Part shown: positions 1-7,402 of the stretch, one piece after another
Layout of the letters: every line of letters starts with the position of its first letter
How positions within the stretch are numbered: the first letter of the stretch is position 1
Assembly (NCBI GenBank): GCA_946999425.1
Contig: CAMQDG010000061.1
Location: 1 to 8,033 of the forward strand
From: an uncultured Peptoniphilus sp.
Lineage (GTDB): Bacteria > Bacillota > Clostridia > Tissierellales > Peptoniphilaceae
Direction of reading: 5' to 3'
Length of the DNA: 8,033 bases
The notes under the pieces: generated by a model
What the model was told of the DNA's origin: nothing
The model's database searches: none
The model's input: only the letters and a program-made list of their open reading frames with translations
Made by a program: the position numbers and the translations under genes

Positions 1-326
1 TCTCCCTCACGCCCTGCATCGCAAGCATTTATCACGATGTCTATGTCCTTATCGTCCATGAGCTTTTTAAGAATCGTAAATTGTTTCTTTGTGGACTTTG
101 CAATCTCATACTTATATTCTTTTGGAATAATCGGTAAATCAGCCATATTCCACTTTGCGTACCTTTCATCGTAGCTTTCTGGATTTGCCATTTTAATTAA
201 GTGTCCAACACACCAACTTACCTTGTATCCGTTTCCCTCATAGTATCCGTCTTTCTTTTTTGTAGCTCCAATCACTTTTGCAATAGAGATTGCAACACTT
301 GGCTTTTCAGCAATTACAAGTTTCAT
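1..326 (-). CDS. topB: DNA topoisomerase III, N-terminal part (runs off the window)
   Basis: Type IA topoisomerase of the kind carried by Tn1549/CTn-like elements; it passes and relaxes single strands of DNA and probably helps process element DNA during transfer or replication. The 108 complete codons begin MKLVIAEKPS, the hallmark start of the TOPRIM domain, whose conserved glutamate and lysine lie at residues 7-8. The visible part ends in DAGREG at residues 103-108, the acidic metal-binding TOPRIM motif (DxxREGE in the family). The catalytic tyrosine domain lies beyond position 1. The ATG at 324-326 follows a perfect AGGAGG (complement of 337-342) at 10 bases. It is the only gene here separated from its upstream neighbour by a real gap (98 bases, two hairpins), so it may be transcribed at a different level. 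The family call is firm; chromosomal topB is less likely because of the neighbours. Confidence 0.93.
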   Translation of the reverse strand, partial: MKLVIAEKPSVAISIAKVIGATKKKDGYYEGNGYKVSWCVGHLIKMANPESYDERYAKWNMADLPIIPKEYKYEIAKSTKKQFTILKKLMDDKDIDIVINACDAGREG

Positions 327-357
327 CTATATTTTTCCTCCTGTTTTTCAATATAAA

Positions 358-385
358 AGGGCGAAAGATTTTACTCTCTCGCCCT
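358..385 (-). terminator. Probable Rho-independent terminator or attenuator before topB
   Basis: An inverted repeat pairs 358-364 (AGGGCGA) with 379-385 (TCGCCCT). After one A-C mismatch it continues with 366-368 against 375-377 (the bases are A365 and C378 at the mismatch), leaving a six-base loop at 369-374. Read on the minus strand, the stem is followed by TTTATATT, a short and imperfect T tract. It lies after the DUF4366 gene and 31 bases before topB, so it could end the upstream operon or only reduce read-through into topB. There is no convincing -35/-10 pair between it and topB, although TATATT just after the stem could act as a -10. The stem is seen directly; termination is inferred. 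Confidence 0.6.
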
Positions 386-389
386 GTGT

Positions 390-423
390 TTTGCACCAAA
401 TATGAGATAGTTTTGGGTGCAAA
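390..423 (-). other. Second hairpin directly after the DUF4366 stop codon
   Basis: An inverted repeat pairs 390-400 (TTTGCACCAAA) with 412-423, with G415 bulged out and a loop at 401-411. It starts two bases beyond the DUF4366 stop codon (425-427). On the minus strand it is followed by AACACAGGGCG, not by T residues, so it is a poor intrinsic terminator alone. It could protect the 3' end of the operon mRNA or act together with the hairpin at 358-385. Only the structure is supported. Confidence 0.5.
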
Positions 424-424
424 T

Positions 425-2611
425 TTATTCCAAATCATCATCTTCCTTATCTTCTGTTTCTGCTTCATCTACTTCATTTTCGCTTTCTTCCGCTTCTGAA
501 AAGAAATCATCATCTTCCTCCTCAAAGCCTTCAAGCTCCTTATCTTCCTTTTTCTTAACGACCTTAAAATAATATCCTGCACCTAATGCTCCTGCTACTA
601 CAAGAATGAGAATTAAGTAGGTTCCCATATTGCTGCTTTCTTCTTTTTTTACTGGCTTAGGTTCTTCTTTTTCAGGTTCTTCCTTTGTAATTTCCTGTTT
701 TGGAGCTTCTTTCTTTTCAACCATATTAAGAAGATCATCTTCGGATACTTCTGTTAGGAGCATAACATTCTCGCTATCCTCATCGTGATTGATGATTAGA
801 TGGAAAGTCTTGCCATTCTTAGTAGTAAAGGTAACAAACTGTCTTGCATCCGCTGAATACATATCCGTTTCTCTCTTATCACCGCTATCTCCATGATGAA
901 TCGAATAATCCTTGTTCGCATTATCCTTATTTTCCGTAACAGTTCCTCGTGCCTTTGATGGAGCAGAAGCAACTCCTTTATTGGTATTTACATTCTTACT
1001 TGAACCATCCATAGAGGAATCCTGACTGCTGTTATTGGCAGGCTGTTTCGGTGTCAGCTTGTTGGGATAACGAATTTCCTTTTCTTTTTCATCGGTCTTA
1101 CCAATATTTATGTCCTTTGTAATCTTTTCTGTACTATCCTGTGGAGATGAGCCTTTGCCTATATTATTTACAGGTGTTTGATTTGAAACACCTGAGCTTG
1201 TCTTACTTCCGGAAATGGGACTGATCGGTGTAATAGGGTTTGATGTTACAGGAGCTTTATTTGTTTCAGCAGCCTTTTTCTCAAGCTCCCTAATCTTTTC
1301 ATTTAGTTTATCCATCTCCTTTTTCATATCTGCCGATAAGTCTTTATTTTCCTTCTCTTTTTTCATTTTCTCTTTTAGGCTTTCAATTTCAGCTTCAAGG
1401 TCTTTGATTTTCTCCTTTTGCTTGTCGCTTAATTTATCCTTGTCCTTAATCTCCTGATTTAGCTTATCAAGTTTTTCCTGAAGTTCCTTAGATTCCTTTT
1501 CCATTTTGGAAATATCATCTTTGCTAAGCTCTGTTTGAGTTCCCTTATCTTCTGTTTTTGGCTTTTCCGTCTGCGTCTGAGCATTACTTTCTAACTTCTT
1601 TACAATTCGGATAATACTATCGCTTCCATCTCCTTTTACTTTGTAGCTTACAAAATCGTCATTAAAACTCATATTATCCGGAAGCATTTCAAGATCAGAA
1701 GCGTCAATCACCTGATTTTTATCAAAATAAGCTGAATACTCCTTATATACCTTTCCATCCTGATATTGATATTTGACCTTTACTTCACTTTTTGTCTGAC
1801 TTTCCTGATCTTTTGTATCCTTATTGTCTGTTTGAGCTGACGCATTCGCTACTCTCTTATATAAATCCTCTAAAGGTAATTCAAGGTATGGTACACCGGT
1901 ATGAAATCTGTTCCATGTTTCAATAATCAGGTTGTCTTTAACAATCTTGATTTCTTTTACATTGTTGATATTGGGATTTGCTTCCTTTACTCTGCCAATA
2001 ATAGCGTTCTTTGTTTCCTCTTTAAGCTCTCCCTCATAATCAACCGTTACTTTCTCAATATTTCTATTTAACTGTAAAACAGGGCAGGTATAGACAATGA
2101 CATTTGCTTTCTTTCCTTTTACGGTTCGCTCTTCCGCATTTTCTGTAATATCTCCAATATAGTAATTATCCTTATCTCTTGGAGAAACGATACTTGTAAA
2201 AGCACCTGTCCCTACATTATGAATTCGATAATATGGATAGGGTTTCTTTGTCATATATCTTAGATCATCTAACTGATTTTCCTTGTCCATATTCTCATTG
2301 GTAAAGGTTTCATTATACTTATCGACAACTACACCTCCCTTTTCTTCAAAGGATTTTGATAAGGAAAATTTAAAGTTCAATGGCTGACCTTCTTTATTTT
2401 CTTTTCCGACATAATAAAATCCTCTAAAGATGTCATCTGAAGTATGATCCTCAAATTTCAGTTCATAATATGTTTCATATTTTTCAGGCGGTTCATTTGA
2501 CGCAAACACTGTCTTTGCACCAACTTTTAACACCCCTAAAACTCCACCCATTAACAGGGTAAAAGCTACAACAATGGCTGTAATTCTTTTATTTTTCAAA
2601 CTGGTTTTCAT
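425..2611 (-). CDS. Long DUF4366 (CD1107-family) mobile element protein with adhesin-like extension
   Basis: A 728-residue membrane-anchored surface protein of the ICE transfer module; its molecular role is not established. In order it shows a signal peptide at about 1-37 (basic start, hydrophobic 11-30, likely cut after VFA) and a predicted extracellular region at about 40-340. A module at about 187-230 resembles repeats of Gram-positive surface proteins (acidic turn, EET, then NPN). A strongly charged coiled coil covers about 364-448, and a Ser/Asn/Thr/Pro-rich linker about 450-580. The DUF4366 core is at about 585-632 (DARQFVTF, then TEVSEDDLL), and a Pro/Glu/Lys stretch follows. One transmembrane helix lies at 664-683 with YYFKVVKKK after it, then a very acidic tail of 45 residues. 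Most family members I know of are roughly a third of this length. There is no LPXTG signal. The ATG follows AAGGAG at about 7 bases and overlaps the DUF4315 gene by 23 bases, implying coupled translation. Family call firm; function unknown. Confidence 0.88.
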   Translation of the reverse strand: MKTSLKNKRITAIVVAFTLLMGGVLGVLKVGAKTVFASNEPPEKYETYYELKFEDHTSDDIFRGFYYVGKENKEGQPLNFKFSLSKSFEEKGGVVVDKYNETFTNENMDKENQLDDLRYMTKKPYPYYRIHNVGTGAFTSIVSPRDKDNYYIGDITENAEERTVKGKKANVIVYTCPVLQLNRNIEKVTVDYEGELKEETKNAIIGRVKEANPNINNVKEIKIVKDNLIIETWNRFHTGVPYLELPLEDLYKRVANASAQTDNKDTKDQESQTKSEVKVKYQYQDGKVYKEYSAYFDKNQVIDASDLEMLPDNMSFNDDFVSYKVKGDGSDSIIRIVKKLESNAQTQTEKPKTEDKGTQTELSKDDISKMEKESKELQEKLDKLNQEIKDKDKLSDKQKEKIKDLEAEIESLKEKMKKEKENKDLSADMKKEMDKLNEKIRELEKKAAETNKAPVTSNPITPISPISGSKTSSGVSNQTPVNNIGKGSSPQDSTEKITKDINIGKTDEKEKEIRYPNKLTPKQPANNSSQDSSMDGSSKNVNTNKGVASAPSKARGTVTENKDNANKDYSIHHGDSGDKRETDMYSADARQFVTFTTKNGKTFHLIINHDEDSENVMLLTEVSEDDLLNMVEKKEAPKQEITKEEPEKEEPKPVKKEESSNMGTYLILILVVAGALGAGYYFKVVKKKEDKELEGFEEEDDDFFSEAEESENEVDEAETEDKEDDDLE

Positions 2612-2825
2612 TTGTTTTCTCCTTTTTCACTTCTACTTTTTCTCTGTTTACTTTTGCCATCAAATCACTGATTGTAATGTTGTTCTTTCTGCAAATAGCA
2701 ATGATTTCTTCGTTTTCAAGTTCTTCTTCACGAATAAATAAAGGCTCCAATTCTTCATCAATCAGAGCCTTTTTATCCTTCAACTTCTTTATTTTGTTTT
2801 TCACTACCGTTAATTCTCGTTTCAC
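2589..2825 (-). CDS. DUF4315 family protein (GTG start)
   Basis: A 78-residue, highly charged, probably cytoplasmic protein of the family regularly found between the CD1108-like peptidase and the DUF4366 gene in Tn1549/CTn-like elements. Its function is unknown. Residues about 2-40 form a Lys/Glu-rich helix likely to be a coiled coil. A short segment near 40-62 (EIIAICRKNNITISDLMAKV) looks like a helix-turn-helix or a small helical pair, and the end is basic and acidic mixed. The frame could be extended upstream to 2903, but those 26 residues overlap the peptidase gene and carry no ribosome site. The GTG at 2823-2825 follows AGGAGG at 7 bases and gives the usual family length. The gene begins 11 bases after the peptidase stop and ends 23 bases inside the DUF4366 gene. 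Confidence 0.86.
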   Translation of the reverse strand: MKRELTVVKNKIKKLKDKKALIDEELEPLFIREEELENEEIIAICRKNNITISDLMAKVNREKVEVKKEKTNENQFEK

Positions 2826-2838
2826 ATTGTTACCTCCT
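2823..2838 (-). promoter_or_regulatory. Ribosome binding site and overlapping ATG-TGA / GTG start of the DUF4315 gene
   Basis: AGGAGG (complement of 2833-2838) overlaps the TAG stop of the peptidase gene (2837-2839), so a terminating ribosome sits on the start site of the next gene. Two starts follow. An ATG (2825-2827), 5 bases from the AGGAGG, is followed at once by TGA. The GTG (2823-2825), 7 bases away and sharing the G of that ATG, opens the DUF4315 frame. The GTG start decides the gene's length; whether the ATG-TGA is used is unknown. Confidence 0.7.
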
Positions 2839-4969
2839 ATTTCTTTACGTTTGGTGGGAATCCAAATCCTACGGGATGATGCTTGCAGAAAGACGCAATC
2901 CAATTGTCTAAAGTGGTTACTCTTATTCGTCCAATATTATCCATAACTTTACCATCTCCAATATAAATTCCTACATGACCATAGGTAAGTCCTGCTGTGC
3001 TTCCACTACTACTGCTTTCCACCGCTACAAGCATTCCCACCTTGAGTTTTGATTTATCTGATGTAAAGGTGTAGTTTCGGTACATATCGCAGGCATTTCC
3101 GCCAATATATCCAAGTCCTGCATTTTGATAGACCTGCGATACCCACATGGCACACCAGCCTGCACCCGGAGATGGCGTAATGTATGCAGCATTTACAATC
3201 TTCTTTTGAACTTCCGTAGAAGCCTCATACTCTTTTCCACCTCCAATACCTCCATTTGAAGCAATCAGATCGCTATTGCCAAAGGCTTCTCCCATATTGC
3301 CTTGAGCAAGGAATAAGGCTTCATAGTGCTTTAGATTGTCAGGATAGTTTGCAAAGACTTCTCTGATGATACTGTCCATTTCCCTTTTATGAAGGGTTAC
3401 AATGAGTTTCTTGTACTCGTAAGGTTCTTCATAGCTTTCGGTATATTCATTTCCATCTTCATCGGTATAGGTTTCTGTAACTGTCCTGTATCTGATTTCT
3501 ACTTCTTCCTTATACTCAAGGTCATACATGGACTTAAAAAGCTCATTTAATACGGAGCTTACTTCCGATACATTCTTTACTTCTCCGCACCTTGATGTAA
3601 TGTAGGATAAAAGCTCATGGACATTATGACCGATGTACTCTGTGTTATTTAGGATGTACTCGTCATATCCGGGATAATTTTCTTTGACATGATCAACCTC
3701 GTTTTGAAGCTCACTTTCCATAGCGGAAAAATTCTGATTGATTTCATTTAGGACATTTGGCTTTGACAAATAGCTTGTTGTAAGAACAGAACTTGTGGAG
3801 TTCATAAAGCCTGTCATTCCCGTTCCTGCAAAGTTGATAAAGAAAGTTCCCAAAATAATAAGACCTATGAAAATAATCATAAGTCCCTTTGCTTTTCTTA
3901 CTATAAATCTCTTTGAGCCTTTCAACGAGCCAATGAGGTTTTCTTTAATCCGATCTCTGAGCCTTGACTTATTCTCACGACGAATGGCTGCCTTTACCTG
4001 ATTTTTCTTTTGAAATCTTTTATAGGCATTTGCTCTTTTATATTCATTCGTCTTTTTCAGGTTCTCTTTGGCATCACGAAATTCAAGCTTCGATTTTCGC
4101 TTCCTGATTTTATAATCCTTATTTGTAAGATCGTATCCTTTCTTCGCCTTTTTCTTATCAGAATATTTCTTTATGCCATGAATGAGTTTAGAGCTTGCGT
4201 CCGCCGTCTTTTCTCCTGCTTCCACCCCTTTATTTTCATCACTTCCATGAGAAAGATAATCCCTTACGGTTTCACTTCCTTTGGCAAGTCCTGAAAGGGC
4301 AGATACCTTTACCATATCTTTCTTTAGCTTTTTCCTCTGCTCTTTAGAAAGGCTACTATGAACTTTTTCGCTTGCAGCATCTTTTCCAGTCTTTTTACCT
4401 TCAGATTTATTTTCCTTTGACACATCTTCTTTTTTTCTTGTATAAAGGCTTTCGGTGTAGTTTTTCCTCTTATACTTTCTCTTTTTAGCCTCATAACTTT
4501 TAGGGGAACTTCCAATAAACTCATCTTTTTTATGGAGATTATCATCCACATCATAAGTTGACTCAAAATAGTCGCTATCCCTAAAGTCATTATCGTATCT
4601 GTCTATAATCCCGTCATTATCAAGGTCTTTTCCTAAAGGATCATAGATTTTTCCATCCTTTACCTCCGTAATATAATCAGATCTTCCTGTTTTACTTACA
4701 GCAGCTACACTATCCTTATCAGAAGCTCTATATCTTGCGTTTCTCTTGGATGTTCCATAAGCCTTTTCATTATCAGAACTTACCTTGTTTATTTTCTTAT
4801 GAACCTTGTCCTGAAATCTGTCTTTGTCATGGACGATTTTTCCTCTGTAATCATCGTTGTGCTTTAGCTTACTTTCTTCAGATGTAGTGAATGTTTCACT
4901 ATGGATCATTTCTCTTTCAAGACTTGCCTTATGCCTTTCCCTAAAATCCTTTTTCAGCTTTTTTCCCAT
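2837..4969 (-). CDS. CD1108-family membrane-anchored peptidoglycan peptidase of the conjugation machinery
   Basis: A 710-residue protein, the likely cell-wall hydrolase that opens peptidoglycan for the mating channel. Residues 1-360 form a long, very basic, Lys/Ser/Asp-rich cytoplasmic region. One transmembrane helix (about 362-382, GLMIIFIGLIILGTFF) follows, then an extracellular part. Residues about 400-560 are helical, with an acidic insertion at about 488-520, and end in HYEALFLAQGNMG. A Cys/His peptidase domain of NlpC/P60 or CHAP type covers about 582-705. The probable nucleophile is Cys606 in GWCAMWVSQVYQNAG, the probable histidine His665 in YGHVGIYIGDG, with Asp677 or Asn678 a possible third residue. 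I see no lysozyme-like domain. An Asp-rich loop at 115-128 (DLDNDGIIDRYDND) looks like a calcium-binding motif, oddly on the cytoplasmic side. The ATG lies 3 bases after the virB4 stop, preceded by GAGGT inside virB4. Confidence 0.88.
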   Translation of the reverse strand: MGKKLKKDFRERHKASLEREMIHSETFTTSEESKLKHNDDYRGKIVHDKDRFQDKVHKKINKVSSDNEKAYGTSKRNARYRASDKDSVAAVSKTGRSDYITEVKDGKIYDPLGKDLDNDGIIDRYDNDFRDSDYFESTYDVDDNLHKKDEFIGSSPKSYEAKKRKYKRKNYTESLYTRKKEDVSKENKSEGKKTGKDAASEKVHSSLSKEQRKKLKKDMVKVSALSGLAKGSETVRDYLSHGSDENKGVEAGEKTADASSKLIHGIKKYSDKKKAKKGYDLTNKDYKIRKRKSKLEFRDAKENLKKTNEYKRANAYKRFQKKNQVKAAIRRENKSRLRDRIKENLIGSLKGSKRFIVRKAKGLMIIFIGLIILGTFFINFAGTGMTGFMNSTSSVLTTSYLSKPNVLNEINQNFSAMESELQNEVDHVKENYPGYDEYILNNTEYIGHNVHELLSYITSRCGEVKNVSEVSSVLNELFKSMYDLEYKEEVEIRYRTVTETYTDEDGNEYTESYEEPYEYKKLIVTLHKREMDSIIREVFANYPDNLKHYEALFLAQGNMGEAFGNSDLIASNGGIGGGKEYEASTEVQKKIVNAAYITPSPGAGWCAMWVSQVYQNAGLGYIGGNACDMYRNYTFTSDKSKLKVGMLVAVESSSSGSTAGLTYGHVGIYIGDGKVMDNIGRIRVTTLDNWIASFCKHHPVGFGFPPNVKK

Positions 4970-4972
4970 AGG

Positions 4973-7402
4973 CTACCTCACTTCTTCAGGCTTGGTAGTC
5001 ATCTTCTGATAGAGAATTGTATCTTTCGGGAACTTATCAAGGAAAGGAACAATGGTATTTCCAAAGAACAGTAATCCCTCGCCCTCATTTGAGTTGGTAA
5101 CATATCTAAGCTGAGGAAGTGAGATTTTAAGTTTTCTTGCTAAAATTTCTCTGTCTCCTGACGCTTGATTTAGCATTAAGACAAAGTCGGTATTATCAAA
5201 GATATTTTCAATTTCCTTACTCATAAGTAGGTCTTTGACATTTTGCGTAATACCTGTTGGAATACCTCCCCATTTTCTAAAACGCTTCCATATTTCCACA
5301 GAATAAGATGCTGTCTGCTCATCTTTTAATAGCAAGTGAAACTCATCTATATAGTACCTTGTAGCCTTGCTTCCTCTATTTTGAGATACTTTATTCCACA
5401 CCTGATCCTGTATAACAAGCATACCGATTTTCTTTAGCTGACTTCCAAGCTCTTTAATATCAAAGCACAGGAGTTTCTTATTTAAGTCCACATTTGACCT
5501 GTGATTAAAAACATTAAGGGAACCTGATACATAGATTTCCATCTCCGTTGCCAGCTTTTTACCGACCTTTTCTTCCTGTCCTTTTAACATATCGTATAGG
5601 TCTTGCAGTATTGGCATATTGTCAGGAGTTGGATTATCAAAATACTTTTCGTAAATCTTAGGTAAGCACCTGTCTATAACGGACTTTTCTTCTGCCGTAA
5701 GACCACTACCGCCTACTACAAGCTCCAGCATACTCATAATGAAGTTTGCTTTGTCTTTCAGTGGCGCATCCCCATCGCCATAGTTCATATTTATATCAAG
5801 GGGATTCAGGTAATCTTTGGACTTACTGCTGACTTTAATGACTTCTCCATTAAATTGTCTTACAAGGTTTCCATACTCTCCTTCTGGATCGCAGATAATC
5901 ACATCATCGTCCGTTACTAAAATTGCATTTGCCATTTCTCTTTTAGCACTAAAGGATTTACCACTTCCAGGAGTTCCGAGGATTAGACCGTTTGGATTTT
6001 TGAGTTTTTTCCTATCTGCCATAATCAGGTTATGGCTTAAGGCATTTAGTCCGTAATAAAGACTGTTACTTGAATTGATGAAAAGCTCCTCTGTGGTAAA
6101 GGGCATAAAAACTGCCGTAGATGATCTTGTCAGTCCTCTGTCTATTTCAATCTTATTTACGCCAAGAGGTAGCACGCTGATAAGTCCTTGTTCTTGCGTA
6201 TGGTCAAGTCTTTTCAGCTTGCAGTTATGCTTATTTGCAATGGAACTTATCTGAGAGATTGTGTTATCAAGCTTTTGCACCGTTTTTGCAAAGTTCATAA
6301 AGACGATACTTACCACAAACATTCGCTCATCTCTTGTCTGCAAGTCCTTTAGGAGGCTTTTTACATCTTCTCCATAGGTGATTAAGTCCGATGGAAGAAT
6401 GTCCATATCATAACCGCTTCTTACCGCTTTCTTATTTTCCTCAATTTTCATCTTGTCAATATCGGTATTTTTTCTCTTTACCATTTTAATAGCTTCCGAT
6501 TGGTCGATTGCCTTAATATGAAATGAAATATTGATGTTATCATCAATATCCAAAAACTCGGCAAGCATACGGTCTGAAAGCTCACTTGCAAGGATTTGAA
6601 AATGACTTACTGCCCCGATAAATTTTCCAAACTTAAAGTACCTTGAAGGCGTGAAGTTAAATTCATCAGGCACAATGTATGTTTTAGTGCTTTCCCTTTT
6701 CCTCAGATTTTTGTATGAAAACTCAAAGGTCTTATTAGGATTTAATATATCATGAAGAATCTTGAGTCTTTCTTCTCCACTTAAACTTTCCGCACGAACT
6801 CCCATACTCTTTAGATTAGATAATATATCTATCTCCAGTCTTTCAAGTTTTGATGTTGCCTGCTCTAAATTATCCGCTTCTACTGTAAAGGTTACATACT
6901 TTGATTTTTTCAGTCCGTTATTTCCCTTTACAATCTGACTTTTAAGCATCTCTCTAAACTCAAGACGTATATCGTCAAAACCGTCCTTTTTATCCGGTAT
7001 CTGAATTGCCGACTTCATTTCTTCGTTTCGTCCAAGTTGATTGATATATGAAAACTCAATACTGATACTTGGATCAAAGGAGTTTAGAAAATTTGCAAAC
7101 TGATTAAAAATCAAGTCTCGATCTTCATCTAAGGCAAGTTGGTAGTTAATATCCTGAAAGGCTATGCTTTTACTAAAGTGCTTTTCGTCAAGCTGACATA
7201 TACCGCTTTTTAAGAGTCTAAGATAGGGAATGGTATCTTCGACAGTATATCTTTTTGGTTCTTTTCTAAAAATAAGGTCAAGTAGCCCGCCTTTATCTTT
7301 TTTAGATTTTCCCTTATTTTGCTTTAAGTCCTGTTTTTGACTTCTTAACTTCTTTTTGTTTTGTTCTAACTTTACCTGCTGAATCTTTCTTTTGTCTTTC
7401 AA
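4973..7402 (-). CDS. virB4: VirB4-like conjugal transfer ATPase (CD1110 family), TTG start
   Basis: An 809-residue cytoplasmic, membrane-associated ATPase that energises assembly and transport by the type IV secretion system. Residues 1-45 are a Lys/Gln-rich basic tail. About 46-440 is the VirB4 N-terminal domain. About 460-790 is the RecA/AAA-like motor domain. Walker A is GTPGSGKS at 476-483, Walker B is YYIDEFH at 683-689 with Asp686 and Glu687, and a conserved TGITQN follows at 716-721. The length fits the family and no motif is missing. The start is TTG (7400-7402) with a perfect AGGAGG 6 bases upstream. An in-frame TGA at 7418-7420 excludes any earlier start, and the next in-frame ATG would lose more than 100 residues. 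The first 89 bases overlap the end of prgI in another frame. The peptidase gene follows after 3 bases. In this T4SS group it should work with PrgI and the coupling protein VirD4/TraG, which lies outside the window. Confidence 0.96.
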   Translation of the reverse strand: MKDKRKIQQVKLEQNKKKLRSQKQDLKQNKGKSKKDKGGLLDLIFRKEPKRYTVEDTIPYLRLLKSGICQLDEKHFSKSIAFQDINYQLALDEDRDLIFNQFANFLNSFDPSISIEFSYINQLGRNEEMKSAIQIPDKKDGFDDIRLEFREMLKSQIVKGNNGLKKSKYVTFTVEADNLEQATSKLERLEIDILSNLKSMGVRAESLSGEERLKILHDILNPNKTFEFSYKNLRKRESTKTYIVPDEFNFTPSRYFKFGKFIGAVSHFQILASELSDRMLAEFLDIDDNINISFHIKAIDQSEAIKMVKRKNTDIDKMKIEENKKAVRSGYDMDILPSDLITYGEDVKSLLKDLQTRDERMFVVSIVFMNFAKTVQKLDNTISQISSIANKHNCKLKRLDHTQEQGLISVLPLGVNKIEIDRGLTRSSTAVFMPFTTEELFINSSNSLYYGLNALSHNLIMADRKKLKNPNGLILGTPGSGKSFSAKREMANAILVTDDDVIICDPEGEYGNLVRQFNGEVIKVSSKSKDYLNPLDINMNYGDGDAPLKDKANFIMSMLELVVGGSGLTAEEKSVIDRCLPKIYEKYFDNPTPDNMPILQDLYDMLKGQEEKVGKKLATEMEIYVSGSLNVFNHRSNVDLNKKLLCFDIKELGSQLKKIGMLVIQDQVWNKVSQNRGSKATRYYIDEFHLLLKDEQTASYSVEIWKRFRKWGGIPTGITQNVKDLLMSKEIENIFDNTDFVLMLNQASGDREILARKLKISLPQLRYVTNSNEGEGLLFFGNTIVPFLDKFPKDTILYQKMTTKPEEVR

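Noticed and set aside
351..357. TATATT as the -10 of a topB promoter
   Set aside because: No acceptable -35 lies about 17 bases upstream, and the bases form the tail of the hairpin, so a T tract is the simpler reading.
425..660. Sortase-type wall anchor at the end of the DUF4366 protein
   Set aside because: There is no LPXTG-like motif before the membrane helix, and the tail after the helix is long and acidic, not short and basic.
1215..1457. Plus-strand frame of 80 residues rich in Ser and Phe
   Set aside because: It is the antisense of the Lys/Glu-rich coiled coil of the DUF4366 protein and has no ribosome site or family resemblance. The other plus-strand frames (290-499, 2677-2946, 3795-4294, 5817-6056, 7392-7583, 7746-7991) are likewise antisense shadows.
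2826..2903. A 26-residue upstream extension of the DUF4315 gene starting at 2903
   Set aside because: It overlaps the conserved end of the peptidase gene, has no ribosome site, and the GTG at 2825 has a perfect one and gives the usual family length.
4324..4590. Minus-strand frame of 88 residues inside the peptidase gene
   Set aside because: It lies wholly within the peptidase frame in a low-complexity Lys-rich region and has no recognisable protein features of its own.
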